A DNA stretch of 64,000 bases from Cymodocea nodosa (GCA_036874045.1 JAZBRI010000003.1:7266501-7330500), one strand, 5' to 3'. Positions 12,429-24,714 are shown, numbered from the stretch's first letter. Notes: a model not told the origin generated them from the letters alone. Numbers and translations are program-made.

Positions 12429-13644
12429 TGTTAGGAATTTTGTTTTGATGATATATGCTTTATTAAAGTTTAAGTGATAAGTCTAAATAATATTCTCTAA
12501 GTATATTTCTTTAAGTATAATAGTTAATAGATTATCGAAAAGTTTCATTTTTATGTCGGATAAGTTAAAGTTTTCCGAAGAGTTAGATTTTTGATAGTTA
12601 AACTTTCAGATAGTTAACGTTTCGTTTTTGTCGAATAGTTTATGTTAAAAACTCATATAGTTAAGTTATCTGCACGTGTGTTTTTAATGTTTTAAGTTGT
12701 CACGTGTTTTCCATGTGCATTTGGTAATGAAAATCGAATAGTTAGATAACTATTCAAGTTTTTATACGCATGGATAGATAAGTCTTCGAGTTTTATAAAA
12801 TGACTAACGAACAGATAAGTTTGCTATGTTTAGTCACGTATTTTGCAGGTGCAAAAACTCGAAGAGTTACAGATAAGTATTCGAGTTTTTACAGGACTTA
12901 AAGGATAAGTGTTCAACTAAATCGAAGACTTAGAAGATATTCTACAAGACTCTAGGAAGATAAAGTTTCGGTGAATCTACAAGTGAAGATCGTGGAAATT
13001 CAAAATGATAGTGGAGAAAGTGGAAACTCAAAAAGATAGTAATTTGGATTAAAGAAAAAATTAGTACGTAGATTATGGATTATGGATTAAGTGGATGAAC
13101 ATGCTGAACATGGAGACGTAATTCGACTACTAATAGAGAGTACGAACTACATTACAATTAAGGATCCCAATCTCAAAAATCAAGTCTGAATATTCAATCT
13201 AGATCCCTAACTAAAAAGTTAAGTTTGAATATTCATATTCTGAAAAATTCTCCAACATCAGAAGAGATTCGAAATTCCAAGCAATTTCAGAAAAGGAGCT
13301 GCAAATGCAAGAAGTCTGGAAATTCAACAATTAGAGAAGAAGAGATATAGAAGTTGAGCAAAGAAAAGGAAAGAAGCTGTGTGCATAAAGATCATGTTTT
13401 ATACAATTCGAAATTAGTTTTGAATAAGAGCTTTATTTTTCTATTTGAATTGTATATCGAACATTACTGTATCAAAACTTTCAAGAAGAGAATTAAGCTG
13501 AAAAGATATTGTAAATTCTATCCTTAAAGATTATAAAGAATAGAATTTCATTTACGAGTGTTTTGTTCTCTTGTTTTATCCGCTGGTATTTTAATTACTA
13601 AAGACACAATTCACCCCCCCTCTTGTGATACAGACGATCCTACA
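12429..13644 (+). repeat. 3' LTR of family B Sirevirus (B1)
   Basis: About 1216 bp, TGTTAGGAATTTTG...GATCCTACA, with the Sirevirus C-rich end CACCCCCCCTCTTGTG. It shares most of its length with the solo LTR at 17584-18869. U3 carries TCGAATAGTTA/TAACTATTCAA palindromes and CACGTG G-boxes near 12710. Confidence 0.85.
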
Positions 13645-14879
13645 ATAGTATCCGAAGAGTAAAACAGTAGAAATACCATCGAACAGTTAGAAGGATAACT
13701 ATCTAAATTTACAAAGCCTTCGAAAAGTTAAATGATCGGATAGTTAAGAAAGATTGAATGATCAAAGAGTTAAGGAATTAACTATTCAAAAGCTAAAGGA
13801 CTTTTCGGTAAGTTAGAAAATCTAACTATCCGAAACTTAAGTCATTCAATTACCTATGTGCAGAAATCCAAACAAAAGCTTAAAAGAAGAATCGGAAAGT
13901 TACTATAGCTAACTATCCAAAATCTTGAAGAGTTTCAGTGAGTTACAAGTATAACCATCTAGAACTTAAGTTAGTCTATTATGCACGTGCTGAATTAGAT
14001 AAAGCAGTCAGAAACTTAACAAAGGATTTCGGAGGGTTACTGTAGCTAACTATCCGACAGTTAAATAATAGTTTGGTAAGTTACAACTGCAAGTATCCGA
14101 TTGAATGACAGCTCATTGTACAACCTGAAATCCTACATGGCAGAAAGACTTAAGTGATTTTTCGGTGAGTTAAAGATGTTCTTCAGTGAGTTACACATAT
14201 AACCATCTGAAAATCGAAAGGAATTGGAAGGTTGCTTACTGAACATCAGATAGAACAGTAACTTACTATTTTTAGGATTGCTACATATCCAGTACAGTAG
14301 AAAACATCTGTTGGAAGTAAATATGTTCGTTATACTTCTTGGTATATATATGAAAAGTAAAGAGAAGATCAAATTAACGAACATATCATACTATGAGCTA
14401 CACACAAAAATTCCAGATACACTCTCAAGGCAACAACATCCAAGAATACTCTTCAAGAGTCATTGCAATAGAAAAGCTCCCTGTGCATAAACTCTAATAG
14501 AAAGTTCAAGTTGTTGGTTCATGAGTTTCAACCTAAAAACTCATTGTTGGTTGAGAGCTTCAACTTGAAAGCTCAAAGAAAGGTTGGTTATTGAGCTTAT
14601 ACCTGAAAGCTCTAAGTGTTGGTTCTTGCTTCAACCTAAAAGCAAGTTTTGTAAGTACTTGTTTACTTAGTGGAGCCCAAGTGTATCTTGGGGGTGGACT
14701 AGCTAAGTTGGTGAACCACCTAAAATTTTGCCTTGTGTTCTCTTTCTTTCTTCTATTTAGCTTTGAGTTAATTTATTTCATCTCCTCACTTTTAAAATTA
14801 GTCAATTCTAAATTAAAAGAAGTAAAATTTACACACTTCACCATTCACCCCTCCTCTGGTGAGCTTATCGATCCTAACA
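13645..14879 (+). repeat. Sirevirus LTR, family D, right part (interrupted by El-1)
   Basis: The right part of an LTR that ends ACCCCTCCTCTGGTGAGC...CCTAACA at 14879. Its left part should lie beyond the left end of El-1, outside the window. U3 is packed with CGGTAAGTTA...TAACTATCCGA palindromes (13660-14260). Downstream is a tandem hairpin block at 14505-14655. It is inserted in the F-box gene fragment of the Athila element that starts at 14880. I cannot tell whether D is a solo LTR or the end of a full element. Confidence 0.7.
14505..14655 (+). repeat. Tandem hairpin repeat in LTR D
   Basis: About four units near 38 bp, each with GTTGGTT and a stem of the form GAGCTTCAACTTGAAAGCTC. Each unit can fold on itself. 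It lies in the likely R/U5 part of the LTR. Confidence 0.65.
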
Positions 14880-15076
14880 ATTTCAAATATAGATAGTGAA
14901 AGACCTGAACAAATGGAAGTGGGAAGATGAGAACATTGAATTATATGTGGAAATAGAAACACCTACATCATCATGGTCAAGAAAATGATCCTTATCTACA
15001 TTTCAATTCATTAATGGTAATACTCTCATATTTAGTATTGATAACATATTGCAAGTTTATAGATTAAAAAGATAAG
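14880..15076 (+). pseudogene. F-box accessory gene fragment (3' end) in Athila element
   Basis: It matches the last 60-odd codons of the intact F-box ORF at 60867-61907. Shared motifs include NKWKWEDENIE (NEWKWEEEYIE in the intact copy), VEIETPT, FINGNTLIF and NILQVYRL. The left border is exactly the CA end of the family D LTR. The fragment shows that the F-box gene is a regular part of this Athila family rather than a one-off insertion. It is broken. Confidence 0.8.
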
Positions 15077-16057
15077 CAAACCACATTAAAGTAGAATTAA
15101 CTACAAGGAGAATAATGCCTAAAGGTTTTGCTTAGACTGACACGTTTATTCCATTTGTCACTACTTTTCAGTCATGTTCTTAAATTGTGATTTTATAGTT
15201 TTTAGTGTGTTTTCTATTTTTATTTATATATAAAGAAAAAAAAGAGAAAGGAAAAATTTTAGTTTACATTTTATTTATCTTACAAGAAAAAAATAAAAAT
15301 ATCAATTCAGTTTGTTGGTATCTATTTTGAGAAACCAACTAACTTGCTTGTAAGCCACCAAAGGCATAGTAGTTTGGGTTCTATATAATGCACATATCTA
15401 ACAAAATATGTTTTATAGTTATTTGTTATTTTGTTATATGCTTTACTTTTAATTGTGAATGAAAAGTTTGTCAGAATCAAAAGTTGGAATATATTAATGG
15501 AGATACAAACAAACAAGGTATGTCGATTAATTACTTATCTTGAATTTATATTCATGTGCAGTTTGTGGAGTTATTTAGTAACTTAATGAACTAAGTTTGT
15601 TGATTTAGGTGCTAAGCTAACAAAATAGTTTATCATGCTTGCTATCATATACTATATTTTCTATAAATCTTTTACATTGAGGACAATGTAAAATGTAGGT
15701 ACACGAGAGAGGTAATTAAATTAAAATCAAAGTAATCTTTTTAATTGTATGAATTAGGATTGTTCTACAAATTTCTGTAGAATCTGAAAGTTCACTGTAA
15801 CTATTTGAAAATTATTTGAAACCTTCTAATAGTTGAAATTGTAAAAAAAAAAATTTAGCAACTATAACAGTCCAAAAATTATATTTAGGATCTTACATAA
15901 GATACTATAATACTTTACTATTAATACAAATTTGAGATATCTTATCTTATGTTTTTACTAAATTTTATGAGTTTAATAATTTTACAATTTTAAAAGGAAA
16001 TCAGAATGCTTAACTAAAACTCAGAAATTCATTTGAAATTCTAAAAAGTTGAATTGC
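15077..16057 (+). other. 3' region of Athila element G0
   Basis: No gene beyond a short conserved tail (15114-15182) that matches the small ORF at 61933-62001. Further blocks match the G2 3' region: TTTGTTGGTATCTATTTTGA, GCCACCAAAGGCATAG, and the hairpin at 15671. Confidence 0.7.
15671..15692 (+). other. CATTG-AGGA-CAATG hairpin (Athila 3' region)
   Basis: TTTACATTG and CAATGTAAA form a 9-bp perfect inverted repeat around AGGA. The same hairpin is at 62410-62431 in G2, with one arm change. Similar ACATTG-GGGA-CAATGT elements are familiar upstream of the Athila polypurine tract. Its role is unknown; an RNA signal is possible. Confidence 0.75.
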
Positions 16058-19000
16058 ACTTTAGAATGAAAAAGTGCATAATATTAATGGTTAATGAATG
16101 GTTAATTACATAATATTTAGCTTATCATATGAGAATTAAGTCATTATATCATAATTATACTATTACATGCCTTAAATACAGAATATGCATAATTTCAAGG
16201 AATTAGCATTAATTAAATATCATTTTTGAAAGATTGAAAGCATAGTACGTGTGGTTTTATAAAAGTTTATGAAAGTTCATAGAGTTACTAAGGTAAGTTT
16301 ACGAACCTTTGTAATGTTATTAATGTAAGTTTATAGACCCTTGTAAAATTATTAAGGTAAGTTTACGGAACTTCGTAAAGTTAAGAATTATTTCACATGT
16401 TTACTTTTGAATGATTAAGAATTACTTCTTTTGCATATTAAATGTTAAATGTTATAAAAATATTTATTTTATTAAACTATAGAGCTAAACGAGTTTGTTG
16501 AGTTAAGCTTAACTCAATGAGGTAAGTCCATTGAGTTACAGTTAAGTCAACAAAGTAAGTCCGTTGAGTTACACTAACTCAACAAACCAATTATTTTCTA
16601 CTATTCAACTATGAGCAATTACAAAAACAAGAAATTTGAAGGAAAACCATGATTGCACGTATCACGTAGGATTTAAATCATGGAATTAAGAAGAAATCAC
16701 CATCGTTGATACAAATGAAGGAAATCCAACCAGTCATTTAGGCGGAAGTAGTTATTACTAAAAGAAATATAAAAAGAAAAGAGAAAAAACGAAGAAAGTG
16801 TAGAGAACCGCACTAACTACAGCAAGTATCAGTCGTTCCTTGAAGTTCCACCAAAACCACACTATCAATCACCAACTATCGAAGGTCTGTGAGGATACTT
16901 TTCGGATGTCAGGTTGATTCTAAGCCAAACACGGTGGCTGACAACTACTATGAGAAGTGATCATGTTGCAAGAAGGGAAACAATTTTCACCAAGCACCGA
17001 ATCATCTCTTAAACTTCTAGCCTTGGTTTCAGGTTGATGTCATAATACTAAAGAGGAGATCAACTTACAAAGTCTCAAGTAATGATTCTATAAGGAGAGA
17101 GGCACATGATAGTAAGTGATTAAGTTTTCAATGGTGTAATCGCGTCGCATGTAATGACAGAAGTTTTTACTATCAATAGAGAATTTTACATTTCACCTTT
17201 TGTTCATCTTCAGGAACATATTAAAACAAAAACAACCAAAAACTCATTATCTATTTTTATATTTATCAAATCAATGTTGTATCGTTTGTTTTGTATTATT
17301 AGTAATGTTAGTATTGTCAATATTGTTCAATGTTTTATGTTTATTTCATTCTAGAAAATCGTCTTACTGATTATTGAAACCAGTTCATATGCAATTCTGA
17401 AATCCTAATTAATATGGTTACTATTTGAAATATCTAAATGTTAGTGTTTATTAATGATAAATACCGTATAAACTAACATTAAAAGCTTAATTGATATTGT
17501 TTACATTCGATGGAACTGCCTAATGGATGGCTGAATTCCTTTGTGAATAGCAAATGTAATTGGAAGTTACTAGTGAGACTCGTTGTTAGGAATTTTGTTT
17601 TGATGATGAATACTTTATTAAAGTTTATAAATAAGTCTAAACAATATTTTCTAAGTATAATAGTCATGTAATTAAATGTTTCAAAAAGTTTCATTTAGAA
17701 TTTCAGATAGTTAACTTTTGGATAGTTAGATTTTCGAATAGTTAAAGTTTTCAAACAGTTAGATTTTCAGATAGTTAAACTTTTGGATAGTTAACGTTTC
17801 GATTTAGTCGAAAAGTTATGTTAAAAACCCGTATAGTTAAGTTATCTACATGTGTGTTTTTAATGTTTTAAGTTTTCACGTGTTTTCCATGTGCGTTTGA
17901 TAATGAAAATCGAAGAGTTAGATAACTATTCAAGTTTTTATACGCATGAATAGATAACTATTCAAGTTTTATAAAATGACTAACGAATAGTTAAGTTTTC
18001 TTTGTTCAGTCACATGTTTTGCAAGTGCAAGAACTCAAAGAGTTATAGATAAGTGTTCGAGTTTTTACAAGACTTAAAGGATAAGTGTTTGACTAAAACG
18101 AAGACTTAGAAGATATTCTACAAATCTCCAGGACGATAAAGTTTCAGTGCATCTACGAGTAGAAATCGTGGAAATTCAAAATGATAGTGGAGAAAGTGGA
18201 AATTCAAAATAGAAAGTGGACATAGTGGAAATTCAAAAAGATAGCGGAAATCGTGGATAATTTGAAATTGAAATTAGTACGTGGATTATGGATTAAGTGA
18301 ATGAACATGCTGAACGTGAAGTCATAGTTCAACTAATAAAAATAGAGAGTACGAGTTGCATTACGACCATCCTAATCCCCAATCACAAATTGAAAAACCA
18401 AGTCTAAATATTCAATCCAAATCTCAAATATCAAGTTTGAATATTCAACTACATATCAAATCTAGAAAAATTCTCCAATATTGGAAGAAGTTTGGAATTT
18501 CAAGCAATTTCAGAAAAAGGAGTTGCAAACGCAAGAAGTTTGGAAATTCGACAACTGAAGAAGAAGAGATACAGAAGCTGAGCAAAAACAAGGAAAAGAA
18601 GCTATGTGCATAAAGATCAGGTTTTATACAATTCAAAATTAGTTTAGAATAAGGACTTTATTTTTCTATTTGAATTGTATATCGGACTTTATCATATCAA
18701 AACCGACAAGAAGGGAATTGAGCTGAAAAGAAATTATAAATTCTTTCTTTAAAGTTTATAAAGAATAGAATTTTATTTACGAGTGTTTTGTACTATTATT
18801 TTATCCACTGGTGATATTAATTACTAAAGACACAATTCACCCCTCCTCTTGTGATACAACAATCCTACACTTATGGAGTTAACTTAAGTCCATGAGGATA
18901 GTCCATTGAGTTAACTATAACTCAACGAACTTAGTTCGTTGAGTTAGTAGTAAATCAATGGAGTGCGTAATTCAACACAAAAAAAAACCTCTAGTTGTAA

Positions 19001-19195
19001 AAATCAAAATAATACAAAACTTTTACTCAGTCTCTGTGGGATCGACTTGTATTTACACATTTATGCAATAGACATTGTGCACTTGCAATTAAATACAAGT
19101 TAGATTTAATATCTAATTTGTGAAAAATTATTTGTTTACTTCTAAAAGAAATTATAAACATATATTTAAGCAAACAAATACCCAAACATTAGTCG
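16058..19195 (+). repeat. 3' LTR of G0 (family C), split by a solo LTR
   Basis: It begins near TTTAGAATGAAAAAGTGCAT and ends about 19195, matching LTRs at 44482, 54075 and 63759. It contains GTTGAGTTA palindromes at 16495-16585 and 18895-18965, and the GGGATCGACTTGTATTTACA block near 19030 typical of Athila/Tat LTR ends. The solo family B LTR (17584-18869) divides it. The right border with the Copia fragment at 19198 is approximate. Confidence 0.75.
17579..18874 (+). mobile_element. Solo family B Sirevirus LTR with target duplications
   Basis: The LTR is 17584-18869 (about 1286 bp, TGTTAGG...CCTACA). It is flanked by CTCGT (17579-17583) and CTTAT (18870-18874), a 5-bp target duplication differing only by two transitions. 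The related LTR at 44482-46680 has the uninterrupted site GCTCGTGGAGTTAAC at 46313, which shows the original CTCGT target. There is no internal coding sequence, so this is a solo LTR from LTR-LTR recombination. Confidence 0.9.
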
Positions 19196-19197
19196 AT

Positions 19198-21117
19198 CCT
19201 TAATGGAGAAGCCAAGGTTATCAAACTCCACATTAAGTATATTATTGTTACATAGTCACTCTACCTCTACAAATAACATGCAAGAGCAACACCATATACC
19301 AAGCAACATTCCAATTATCTATCCAAGTACAACTCATGGTATAATTAAGCCATCTAGTGATTTAGAATCTATTAGTATCAATAATGACTCAACATATTCA
19401 ACTTCTAAAGAAAATCAACCAATCATATCTATGGAACAACCTACTGATGAGCAACACAAAATTCCCATCAATGATAACAAACCTATCACAAGATCAAGTA
19501 GAGGCATATTTAAACCCAATCCTAAATATGCTCTTGTTGTTATGGGAACATATAAAATCCCAAGTTCTATTTCTAATGCTCTACAATATAGAAATTGGAG
19601 AGATGCAATGAAAGCTGAATTTGATTCCTTGCAATATACTAATACCTAAAAATTAGTTCCACCACCAAAAGACATTAATCTTGAAGCATGTAAGTGGATT
19701 TTTAAAGTAAAGGAAAAATCAGATGGAACAATAGATCGATATAAGGCAAAGCTTGTTGCCCAAGGATTCTTCCAACAGCATGGTGTTGATTATAATGAAA
19801 CATACAGCCTTGTCATTAAATTAGTGACCATTAGACTTATTTTAAGCCATGCCTTTAATTGTGGATGGAGCATAGGACAATTAGACTTCTCAAATGCATT
19901 CTTACATGGTGATATTGATGAAGACATATATATGAAACAACTAGAAGGCTTTGTTAATCCAAATAAACCAAATTATGTATGCAAACTTCAAAGGCCACTC
20001 TATGGATTAAAGCAAGCTCCACGTCAATGGTTCAATAGACTTCATTGTTTTCTATTGAATAAGGGCTTTCATGACTCTAAATGTGATGTCTCATTGCTTA
20101 TCAAAAAATCTGTAAATTTAATCACCTATATTCTAGTTTATATGGATGATATTATAATCATTAGATCCAACAATTCAAAGGTTTAAAGTACTATGAAGGA
20201 CTTAAGCAACTAATTCACTATTAGAGATTTGGTTGACCTACACTACTTTCTTGGTGTGGAAGTAAAGTAGACTAGAAATAAATTGCATTTGTCACAATCT
20301 AAATACATTATTGATTTTCTCAAAAGATTTAAATTAGATGGTTCAAAACCTTGCTCTAGTCTAATGGCATCATCCACAAAATTAACTAAGGATCAGAGTG
20401 ACATACTAAAAGATCCATTTGAATTCAGGAGCTTAGTTGGACTTCAATACCTAAGTGTCACACGCCTTGAGATCACTTATGATATGAATAAAGTCTATCA
20501 ATTCATGTCCTAGCCAATAACTGATCATTTGAAAGTTGCAAAACGAATAATGAGATATCTCAAGCGCACTATCACTCATGGTATAGTGTACTCCAAAAGT
20601 AGTTCATCAGCTACTCTTGTCTTGAGTGATACAACAATGTTAAATGCTTATAGCGATGATGACTAGGGGGAGATCCTAATCACATATGCTTCCAAGCAAG
20701 ATTTTGCATTTTCTTTGACAATAATCCAATATCATGGTATTCTAAGAAGTAGAATATGGTGGTCATTTCTAGTATAGAGATGGTATACAAAACTTTAACT
20801 CAAACTGCTTGCAAAGTACTATGGCTCAAAATGCTATTACAAAAACTATACATCATATCATCTACTCCAACCATATGGTGTGACAACTTAAGTACAATAC
20901 ATTTGACAATCAATCCAATTCAACATGCTCAAACAAAGTATATTGATATCAATATGCATTTTCTCTAGGATCATATCAAACATAATCACTTTACAGTCAA
21001 ATATATTCCCTCTTCAAATCAGTTGGTCGAAGCTCTCACAAAACCAGTTGATATTATAGAATTCAAACATTTCTGACAAACTTTCCATTAGTGACCCTCC
21101 TTCAACTTGAGAGGAGA
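19198..21117 (+). pseudogene. Copia pol fragment (reverse transcriptase, RNase H), Copia-1
   Basis: The right part of a Ty1/Copia element. A linker with RSSRGIFKPNPKYALVV precedes reverse transcriptase (about 19570-20520; CKWIFKVKEKSDGTIDRYKA, LDFSNAFLHGD, LYGLKQAPRQWFNRL, VYMDDIIII). RNase H is about 20560-21060. The polypurine tract TTGAGAGGAGA (21107-21117) abuts an LTR at 21118. It is not Sirevirus; the lineage is not fixed. Broken in roughly ten places and lacking its left part. Confidence 0.85.
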
Positions 21118-21356
21118 TGTTAATACATATCAAATGATTCAATTTGTTTTCTTATCTATTATTCTTTCTCCTCATGTGACTTGCACATGAGGTTATTAGA
21201 GGTGTCTCCTTTAGAACCTTCATTCTAAAAGGCTTGTAACATATATTCAATGATATCATTATTCGAATTATTACATCCATTCCTTGTGCTCTTCTTGTTT
21301 CCTTTGCTTTTTCAAAGTAAGAGCACACCAAAAACTTGCCACGTTGTCTGCCATCA

Positions 21357-24300
21357 CTAGAGCCTAGAGGTGTTAATGGATTAGGTTAGGCTGGGCCTAA
21401 ATTTTTTTAATTTTTTTGGGACAACCCAACCTAATTTGAAATTTTTTCAAGGTAGATTGGCCCAACCCAAAAATTTTTAAGATAGCCCAACTCGACCCAT
21501 AGCCCTACTCACTTTTATAATTTTTTATTTATTTTTTATTTCTTTCTTCAGTTTAACTGAAACTTCAGTCTAACCAAAGTTTTTTATTTTTTCATCAATC
21601 TAACTAAAGCTTGACTTTGGTCTAACCAAAATTTATTATTATTTTTTTTATACGGTCTTACCGAAGCTTAACTTTGGTCAAATCGAAGGCTTTGATTTTT
21701 TTTAACTTTTTTTTTTTCTTCAATCCAATCAACCAAAGTTTTTTATTTTTTCCTTCGGTCTAATTGACTTTTTTATTTATTTATTTATTTTTTTTATTTT
21801 AAATTAAAATAAAAAAAATTACAACGTTATCCAATAATCAATTATCAATTCATCATTTAAACACATTATTTTATTTAAAAATACATGAACATTAAACATA
21901 AGTCATCATTCATAAATCATGATTCATCACATTAACATCAACATCAAGACAACATCAATGCACCATTCATGATTCATCATCCATCAACACATTCAAACAC
22001 AAGTCATAAAGTTAAAATAATTATTTTATTCTTAAATATAAATTAAAAATACATTATTTTTGTAATTACATCAAATATTTTTACATTTAATGTACATAAT
22101 TATATTTAAACATTTAAATTTGTAAATTCATCGATGAAGTCATCTTTTTGTTGTTGTCCACGAATATGAGCAAACTCTTAGTCTTTAATATACATTAATG
22201 CTTCTAAAATGTCATCTTTTAATCTAGTTCTTCTATCATCTAATATATTACCACTAATACTAAATGTCTATTCACATGCTACAAAAGAAGTTGAAATTAT
22301 TAGTAAATCTCTAGCCATTAATGATAAAATAGGAAATGTGCGTTTTTGTGTTTTTCACCAATTTATTACATCAAAATCTAGAAAATCAGGATTATCTCTT
22401 ATTAAATATCTATGATTAAAATTATTTAATTCTTTCCTATTTGTTATGTTAAAATCACTATGTTCATCATCAAATATACTATAATCAATTATTGATGATA
22501 ATGACGATGGTTGTGAAAAGTAGAACATATTTTGTGTTTGTTGTGTTTCATATTTTGTAACATACATATTAAACATATTATTTAAACTTTGTTCTATATT
22601 TTCAATTATTACATTAAATTCTACATTTAAACAAGTTTGTATTATATTTATTAATTTTTTAACAACTTTTAATTTAGTCCTAGGATTTAAAAAAGGAGTT
22701 AATATATATAAGAGAGGTATCTTATTCCAATATTTTAAAAAATTTTCTTTCATTTTGAAAACTATAGGTGCAAAAAATGGATAATTACTATAATTATTAA
22801 AAACTCTTGTAATATTATGTAAGTGGTGGATTGTATAAACAGATGTACAATAATATATTCCTAATAAATGTTCTATTATATTATAAAATGGTTTTAAAAA
22901 TTTAATAAAATAATTAACTATTGCAAAATCATTTTCATCTAGTGGTGTTATACTATCATCTATTCTACCGTTATAATAAGTTTTTATAGCTACTTTATAA
23001 GGTAAACAATTATTTAACATTAAATATAATGAATTCCACCTATGAGAGACATCCATTGTAAATGTTTTATGTGGTAATTCAAATGAATCACATACATGAT
23101 TAAATTCTTATTATCGTCTATCACTAGATAAAATGTAATTTAATGCAATTCTAATATTTTCTAAAAAAGGTTTTAATTCTTCGACACCTACTTGAATTAT
23201 AAGATTAATTATATGACATACATCTTTGGTGAAATAAATCAAAATCATTTGGAGGAGTTAATCTAGTTTTATAGATAGGGATAGTTGCATTATTACTAGA
23301 TGCATTATCAAATGTAATATCACCTATTTTTTCTTTAATTCCATAAAATTCAAAAATTTCCATAATAGTAGAAAAAATATTTTAAGCATTACGTAGATGA
23401 TTTATTCTTCTAAATCCTATTAATCATTTTTGCAAAATCCAATTATCATCAATAAAATGTGTAGTAATAGCAATGTATCTTGCTTTAATTCTACCCTCTC
23501 AAATATCAGATGTGCATGCTATAGATGTGTTAATAGAACCTATTATATTAACTAATTATATTCTAAGTTTATTATAAAGTTCAATAATATCTTGTCTAGT
23601 TGTATTTCTATAAACTTTTTTAAATTGTGGATAATAAGCTTGTGAAATACATTCTTGAAAATGTTGACTATCACCAAAATTAATAAGTAAATTTTGAACA
23701 ACAATAAATTTAACATGTAATTCTCTAACATTACTAGAATCATAATGTCGTTGCATTATATTACCTTTAGTGTTAAAATTAAGTTGTGTTTGAATTCTTT
23801 TATTTTTTTCAAGATTTTTAGATGAACAATTAGTTACATGTCTAGATAAATGACTTGTACCACCTGAAGCTTTGCATGAAAAGTTTGCATTACAAATGTT
23901 GTAATAAGCCCTCTCCACCATAATACCATCTCTTAGCTCTTTCATCTTTATTGTAAATTTCAACCATAAATTTGACATTCTTCTTGATTTAGTAGTAGTA
24001 GTTGAAGTTAATGCTTTAACTTCCATAGTTTAAACCTAAGAGTAGTGTTGTTCCTACTCAAAATCGTCACCAACACTGTCTGCATCAACAATGCTATTGA
24101 AAATGAAGTTATTGAAGTTGTGTGCTATTTTTGCAAAGAATTTGACTTGAGAGTTGAAGAAAGCTAAAGCTTGAAAGATGAACTTTATATTTTATGTCAA
24201 AAAGAGAGAAAATTGAATAAGTATAAATTGTGAAAAAATATCTAGCATTCTTCTCTATTTATAATTTTTCCATCACCATTCATCTCTCTCTCTTTCATCA

Positions 24301-24703
24301 ATTCATCCTTCTCTTATTTTCTATTGATTTCAACATTCATATTTTACGAACATTATTTGAACATTCATATTTTAATAACATTATTTTAACGTTCATTCTT
24401 TACGAACGTTAAAACAACGTTTGTTTTTCAACATTCATTCGTAAATACAAACAAACATTAAAAGGGTTACAAACTTACAAATTAAACCTCCAAGCTAGCT
24501 AGTGCTCGACCCACGAGCTAACTCATGTTCGACCCAAATTGACTCATAGGCCAACTCAACCCAACCTAAATTAGCCCATGAGTTAGCTCAACTTACAAGT
24601 TAATTTTCTAATATATTGAAATCAAGCTGATTGAATCAGCCCTTACATGTTAGGTGAGGTTGGCCTATAATAGTCTGACTTAATTGACATCTATACTAAA
24701 GTC
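21357..24703 (-). mobile_element. hAT DNA transposon with TIRs and 8-bp target duplication
   Basis: The element spans 21365-24695 (about 3.3 kb). The left end is TAGAGGTGTTAATGG and the right end, read inward, TATAGATGTCAAT; these are imperfect terminal inverted repeats of hAT style. Target duplications are CTAGAGCC (21357-21364) and CTAAAGTC (24696-24703), six of eight matching, differences being transitions. Subterminal runs of GCCCAACCCAA-like repeats lie at 21400-21500 and 24490-24640, where hAT transposases are known to bind. The transposase reads on the minus strand. The element is old. Confidence 0.85.
22150..24026 (-). pseudogene. hAT transposase, broken
   Basis: Read on the minus strand from ATG at 24026. 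The N-terminal part (24026-23559) contains a BED-type zinc finger (LWLKFTIKMKEL, then a GGTSHLSRHVTNC end). The first zinc cysteine appears to be Tyr (AYYNIC). The middle part (23056-22358) has DVSHRWNSLYLMLNNCLPYK and a hAT RNase-H-fold region. The C-terminal dimerisation domain follows (SLMARDLLIISTSFVACE, then TFSISGNILDDRRTRLKDD). A TGA stop follows VINW at about 22353, a second stop lies inside the dimerisation motif after FVACE, and the 23057-23555 stretch is frameshifted. The gene cannot give a full transposase. Confidence 0.85.
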
Positions 24704-24714
24704 CCCTCTAACAA

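Larger units (their letters stand above)
5255..13644 (+). mobile_element. Sirevirus-type Copia element, family B (El-1), interrupted by El-0
   Basis: From left to right: the end of integrase, reverse transcriptase and RNase H (5255-7530), a long spacer with promoter-like motifs (7530-9553), an accessory gene region (9554-12118), two polypurine tracts (12362-12375, 12414-12427) and a 3' LTR (12429-13644). Its left part should lie beyond the left end of El-0, outside the window. Reverse transcriptase carries YVDDIIFGAT, typical of Sireviruses. The element is broken, with many interruptions. It seems to sit inside the family D LTR that resumes at 13645. Confidence 0.8.
14880..19195 (+). mobile_element. 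Athila-type Gypsy element, family C, right part (G0)
   Basis: The 3' end of an element of the same family as G2 (54075 onward). It has the end of the F-box accessory gene (14880-15076), a 3' region aligned with 61920-62750, the CATTG-AGGA-CAATG hairpin (15671-15692), and a 3' LTR (about 16058-19195) that contains a solo family B LTR. It is broken. Its left part should be outside the window beyond the other nested elements. Confidence 0.75.
21118..24713 (+). repeat. Short Copia LTR interrupted by a hAT transposon
   Basis: The LTR starts TGTTAATACATATC at 21118 after a polypurine tract and ends CCTCTAACA at 24713. Its 5-bp ends TGTTA/TAACA are inverted repeats. Without the hAT insertion it is about 257 bp (21118-21364 plus 24704-24713). 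It is followed at once by a primer-binding-site-like sequence, so this single LTR looks like a 3' LTR on its left and a 5' LTR on its right. Confidence 0.75.

Noticed and set aside
22209-22415. Plus-strand 68-codon frame
   Set aside because: It is the antisense of the hAT transposase dimerisation region.
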